A stretch of DNA of 25,543 bases. Origin: a virus. Under the pieces are notes generated by a model that worked only from the letters and a program-made list of their open reading frames with translations, did no database searches and had not been told where the DNA came from. The first letter of the stretch is position 1. Every line of letters begins with the position of its first letter. This document shows positions 22,918 through 25,543 of the stretch, piece by piece. Location of the stretch: the IMG/VR virus record IMGVR_UViG_3300010885_013007, positions 1-25,543 of that record. One strand, 5' to 3'. The translations under genes and the position numbers were made by a program.

Positions 22918-23590
22918 ATGTCGTTACTGTGACAAAACGTTCCGCAAAGAATCAAGCCTTGCAGTACATCTCTGTGAACAAAAGCGGCGTTGGCAACAAG
23001 AAAAAGAAGTTGCAGTCCAACTTGGGCTCAAGGCATACCTACGTTTCTATGAAATCACACAAGGATCAGCCAAGCTAAAGTCATATGAGGACTTTGCCAA
23101 AAGCCCATACTACAATGCATTTGTAAAATGGGGGCGCCATATGGTAGGAATCCGTGGCATAAACCCTACAGCTTTCTTAGAATGGTTACTTAAGAACAAC
23201 AAAAAGATAGATCATTGGTGTAAAGATGAGTTTTATGTAGTATACTTACATGAGTATTTAAAACGTGAAGCAGTACAAGACGCCCTTGAACGAGCCTTAA
23301 AGGAAATGCAAGATTATGCAGACAACCACCCAGAACTCAAAAATGGTTTTAGCGATTATTTCCGGTATGGAAATGGTAATAGAGTGTGCTATCACATCGG
23401 CACTGGCCGTATTAGTCCTTGGATTGTGTTTAACTGTGATTCCGGTGTCAATTTTCTAGCAGACTTGACAGAAGATCATGTGGCAATGATTATGCCTTGG
23501 ATTGACCCGGACCATTGGCAACAGAAGTTTAAAGACTATATGGCAGATACAGAATGGGTCAAGGATATACTAGCCAAGGCAGGACTATGA
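22889..23590 (+). CDS. Zinc-finger protein conserved in T4-like phages
   Basis: 233 aa from ATG 22889. N-terminal YKCRYCDKTFRKESSLAVHLC (about 9-29) is a C2H2/C2HC-like zinc finger, followed by EQKRRW and a long helical body (VQLGLKAYLRFYEITQGSAKLKSYEDFAKSPYYNAFVKWGRH...). An in-frame ATG at 22844 would add 15 residues read from inside the previous gene; the finger placed near the N-terminus favours 22889. Probably binds DNA or RNA; the family is uncharacterised to my knowledge. Coupled to the mini-DnaE-like gene by ATGA. Confidence 0.87.
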   Translation: MTNESNQTYKCRYCDKTFRKESSLAVHLCEQKRRWQQEKEVAVQLGLKAYLRFYEITQGSAKLKSYEDFAKSPYYNAFVKWGRHMVGIRGINPTAFLEWLLKNNKKIDHWCKDEFYVVYLHEYLKREAVQDALERALKEMQDYADNHPELKNGFSDYFRYGNGNRVCYHIGTGRISPWIVFNCDSGVNFLADLTEDHVAMIMPWIDPDHWQQKFKDYMADTEWVKDILAKAGL

Positions 23591-24177
23591 AGTTTAAGTC
23601 AGACGTTGATATTGATTTTGCAGATCGTACTCAAGCACTACGGTTGCTTGAGCACACTCCTGCCAGCATCAATAGAAACGGTGCTTGGGTACAGCATAAC
23701 ACAGGGGTGTATGTAACTGACATTCCAATTGATCCATTTAATGGTCGTGCTAGTCTAGATTATCAAGCGGCAGAAGAACTTGGGTACATGAAGCTGGACT
23801 TTTTGAATGTTTCATTATATACCCAGATAAAGAGTGAACAGCATCTACAGGAATTGATTGCACAAGAGCCCGAATGGGATCGGTTATACGACCAAGAGTT
23901 TTGTAGTAAATTAATACATATCGGGAATCACTACGACACACTAATTAAAATGCCCGAAGCTGTAAACACTATACCGCGCATGGCCATGTTCCTTGCTGTA
24001 ATACGTCCAGCAAAGCGTCATTTAATAGGTCGAACCTGGCGGGAAGTTGCTGAAACCGTGTGGGAAAAGCCTGCTGAGGACGAGTATTTCTTTAAGAAGT
24101 CACACTCGCTAGCCTACGCACACTTGGTAGTGGTTAATATGAATTTATTGAGTAACCTTGCGAACAAGGGTAATTGA
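23587..24177 (+). CDS. Mini C-family polymerase-like protein (DnaE palm motifs)
   Basis: 196 aa. SDVDIDFADR (5-14) mirrors the PDFDVDF active-site strand of bacterial DNA polymerase III alpha (E. coli D401/D403); TGVYVTDIPIDP and LGYMKLDFLNVSLYTQI (66-81, D71) mirror the GVVI...KFDFLGLxTLTII region with the third catalytic Asp (D555); RMAMFLAVIRPAKR (131-144) mirrors the ALxRPGP block, and FFKKSHSLAYAHLVVVNMNLL (168-188) mirrors FNKSHAAAYALxxYQTAxLK. The order is kept, but the protein is about one fifth the size and lacks PHP, HhH and OB parts. It is either a degenerate, repurposed palm or a minimal nucleotidyltransferase. Comparison is by eye. Confidence 0.75.
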   Translation: MKFKSDVDIDFADRTQALRLLEHTPASINRNGAWVQHNTGVYVTDIPIDPFNGRASLDYQAAEELGYMKLDFLNVSLYTQIKSEQHLQELIAQEPEWDRLYDQEFCSKLIHIGNHYDTLIKMPEAVNTIPRMAMFLAVIRPAKRHLIGRTWREVAETVWEKPAEDEYFFKKSHSLAYAHLVVVNMNLLSNLANKGN

Positions 24178-24522
24178 TTTACGTTTGCTACGCTTGGTAG
24201 CCATTTCTTTTAGGCTCACATAAGGGCCCATTACAATTTCTACGTCTTTGCTGTTCATTGTACGTAAGCATACTCTAAATACAGCCCAGTCCATTTTAAG
24301 AAATACATTGATTGGGATCAATCTATTACTTTCCCACCACCACGTTTCCCCAAGACTTAAGAATACTTTCTTAACCTCATCGTCTTTTAACAGGCCAAAG
24401 TCATAAAGAGTAGTGATAATTTCATCGCTGTTTTGAATAATACCGATATAGTCGTTGCCACCGTAGGTAATGTGGCTCAAGTACGGGTATTGTGCTAGTA
24501 GTTGCTTGTAGTGTTCTTCCAC
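24145..24522 (-). CDS. Conserved hypothetical protein of T4-like phages (antisense)
   Basis: 125 aa, GTG start at 24522. MEEHYKQLLAQYPYLSHITYGGNDYIGIIQNSDEIITTLYDFG and LGETWWWESNRLIPINVFLKMDW...CLRTMNSKDVEIVMGPYVSLKEM are blocks I know from small conserved proteins of marine T4-like phages. Basic C-terminus (KRSKRKSITLVRKV). Convergent with the mini-DnaE-like gene, overlapping 33 nt at the 3' ends, and divergent from the structural genes to the right, with only 36 nt between start codons. Confidence 0.85.
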   Translation of the reverse strand: MEEHYKQLLAQYPYLSHITYGGNDYIGIIQNSDEIITTLYDFGLLKDDEVKKVFLSLGETWWWESNRLIPINVFLKMDWAVFRVCLRTMNSKDVEIVMGPYVSLKEMATKRSKRKSITLVRKVTQ

Positions 24523-24529
24523 GTTATCC

Positions 24530-24537
24530 GATAAATA
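24530..24537 (+). promoter_or_regulatory. T4-type late promoter of the structural genes
   Basis: GATAAATA, the usual variant of the T4 late octamer, 21 nt before the ATG at 24559. It marks the switch into late virion genes. Confidence 0.6.
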
Positions 24538-24558
24538 TGTTAAAGACGAGCAAATTAA

Positions 24559-25047
24559 ATGATTACTGTCAAAGCATATTTATACCCAAACTTAGCTGAG
24601 GTGCAGGTTTTTGACTCCTCTATATTTACAACAAGGAATCGCCAAGTGTATTCACGCCCAATTAAAGTCTATCAAGGCATAGATAACCCCGTTCAGGTCA
24701 TAGTACGTAATCAGGATCAAAAGAACGTTAACTTAACAGGATATACTGTTCAGGCCAGTATTCAAGATCCTACAAACCAAGTAACCGTTGAAACTTATGC
24801 TGTTACTTTTGCTAATACTGCTATTGGGCAAGGAACTTTTATCTTAGACAAAGGTACTATCAACACATTGGAACAGCGTTTTTACAAGTTAACATTTAAA
24901 ACTGTAAAAACATCAGACAGTACAGAACAACCGGTTTACATTGATGACAATTATGGTGTTCCATTGGACTTAGAAGTATTGCCGGCATATTGGGCAGAAG
25001 CAGCCTCACAAGATACCGAAGTTATTATTGATGGGGGTACACTATGA
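24559..25047 (+). CDS. Virion structural protein, fibre/baseplate N-terminal type
   Basis: 162 aa. RQVYSRPIKVYQGIDNPVQVIVRNQDQKNVNLTGYTVQASIQDP (about 28-71) resembles the N-terminal beta-sandwich of phage fibre and baseplate proteins (BppU-like NxDQKxVxLTG pattern). The rest is beta-rich with FKTVKTSDSTEQPVYIDDNYGVPLDLEV. Probably an adaptor between baseplate or tail and fibre. Late-type promoter upstream. ATGA overlap with the fibre gene at 25044 suggests co-translation. Confidence 0.82.
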   Translation: MITVKAYLYPNLAEVQVFDSSIFTTRNRQVYSRPIKVYQGIDNPVQVIVRNQDQKNVNLTGYTVQASIQDPTNQVTVETYAVTFANTAIGQGTFILDKGTINTLEQRFYKLTFKTVKTSDSTEQPVYIDDNYGVPLDLEVLPAYWAEAASQDTEVIIDGGTL

Positions 25048-25543
25048 CAGTATACGCAAACGTAGGCCACATACTATTAAAGCGTGGCAATACCATACAA
25101 AGTACAGCATACACAGGTCCATTGGGTGAACTTACATATGATACTGATTTAAGAACTCTACGTGTACACGATGGCAGCACCGCGGGTGGTAATATCATTC
25201 TTATTAATTCAAATAGTGTATCTTCATTATCTTCAACGGGCAATCTTCGTCTCACTGCCAATACCGCAGGGGTATCTCAACAATGGACCTTTGGTGGAAC
25301 AGGCACACTGACATTGCCCAACGGTGCAGTGATTCGAGACACAGCCGGTGATAGTGTGGCATTTGGTCAAGGTGCTGGAACAACCTCACAAGGTGTCCAA
25401 GCAGTGGCCATTGGTGCTGACGCTGGCGCAAACACACAAGGCGCTTACTCGGTGGCCATTGGTGTGTCCGCTGGCGCAAACACACAAGGCAGCACAGCAG
25501 TGGCTATTGGTAACGGTGCTGGTTCTACTGGTCAAGGTGAGGA
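25044..25543 (+). CDS. Tail-fibre protein with YadA-head-like repeats (3' end outside window)
   Basis: 166 codons visible, no stop. N-terminal GPLGELTYDTDLRTLRVHDGSTAGGN (about 25-50) matches the Mtd/fibre N-terminal motif (xGELxxDTDxxxLRVHDGTTxGG). A linker LRLTANTAGVSQQWTFGGTGTLTLPNG precedes four 16-residue repeats of the VAIGxxAGxxTQGxxS/A type, like trimeric-autotransporter head repeats that form a left-handed beta-roll. Expected to be a trimeric receptor-binding or long-fibre component. Reverse-strand ORFs here are shadows. Confidence 0.9.
   Translation, partial: MTVYANVGHILLKRGNTIQSTAYTGPLGELTYDTDLRTLRVHDGSTAGGNIILINSNSVSSLSSTGNLRLTANTAGVSQQWTFGGTGTLTLPNGAVIRDTAGDSVAFGQGAGTTSQGVQAVAIGADAGANTQGAYSVAIGVSAGANTQGSTAVAIGNGAGSTGQGE
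25356..25543 (+). repeat. 48-bp tandem repeats encoding 16-aa fibre repeats
   Basis: Units begin with GTGGC at 25356, 25404, 25452 and 25500 (the last one cut by the window edge). Units 2 and 3 share the 21-base block at 25422-25442 and 25470-25490 exactly. Protein pattern V-A-I/F-G-x-x-A-G-x-x-x-Q-G. Recombination between units could vary fibre length. Confidence 0.9.

Noticed and set aside
25356-25543. CRISPR-like repeat array.
   Set aside because: The repeats are in frame, contiguous and encode a known fibre repeat; no spacers.

Overview
The window reads as a piece of a large, lytic, T4-like (myovirus) genome, probably from an aquatic phage. The evidence is a UvsW-type recombination helicase, TATAAATA/GATAAATA late-promoter octamers, a tRNA cluster, dCMP deaminase, a run of small proteins that I recognise from marine T4-like phages, and a tail-fibre module at the right end. 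Genes are packed with ATGA, GTGA or TAATG overlaps. The host cannot be fixed from the sequence; many promoters are clear bacterial sigma70 type (TTGAcN-N17/18-TAtAcT/TACAAT), so it is a bacterium with an ordinary housekeeping sigma factor.

Layout. (1) 1-813: end of an RNA polymerase omega-like gene, then tRNA-Ala(TGC), tRNA-Ser(GCT), a sigma70 promoter, tRNA-Val(TAC), a 263-nt element closed by a 22-bp inverted repeat, and tRNA-Thr(TGT). (2) 830-2618: small basic protein, 2OG-Fe(II) oxygenase, dCMP deaminase, small membrane protein, then a terminator-like hairpin and promoter driving a 54-aa protein. (3) 2608-11411: a carbohydrate island with an antisense GT34-like transferase, then a co-directional run of GT17-like transferase, RmlB-like dehydratase, methyltransferase, epimerase, UDP-galactopyranose mutase, a GT-like unknown, sugar C-methyltransferase and two GT9-like proteins. 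(4) 11414-13461: groES-groEL with both a sigma70 and a late-type promoter and a terminator. (5) 13463-14131: gamma-glutamylcyclotransferase-like gene plus a small ORF. (6) 14128-18804: two near-duplicate promoters, an aromatic-rich small protein, an AAA+ ATPase, a protein with an L7/L12 C-terminal-like domain, then a cassette of envelope-targeted proteins (membrane anchor, two-TM peptide, SPFH lipoprotein, Tat-signal protein, Ser-rich membrane protein), closed by three consecutive hairpins. (7) 18807-24177: HARP-like protein, UvsW and six small or medium conserved phage proteins, the last carrying the catalytic-aspartate pattern of a bacterial C-family (DnaE) polymerase in only 196 aa. (8) 24145-25543: an antisense conserved gene and late structural genes, the last an incomplete fibre with 16-residue YadA-head-like repeats.

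How it may work together (inference): omega-like, L12-like, tRNA and GroE functions point to takeover of host transcription, translation and folding; the sugar genes could glycosylate virion parts or alter the host surface; the envelope cassette could remodel the membrane or exclude superinfecting phage. The most novel-looking items are the inverted-repeat RNA element in the tRNA cluster, the mini-DnaE-like protein, the AAA+/SPFH/Tat envelope cassette, and several promoters placed so close to start codons that leaderless mRNAs are expected.
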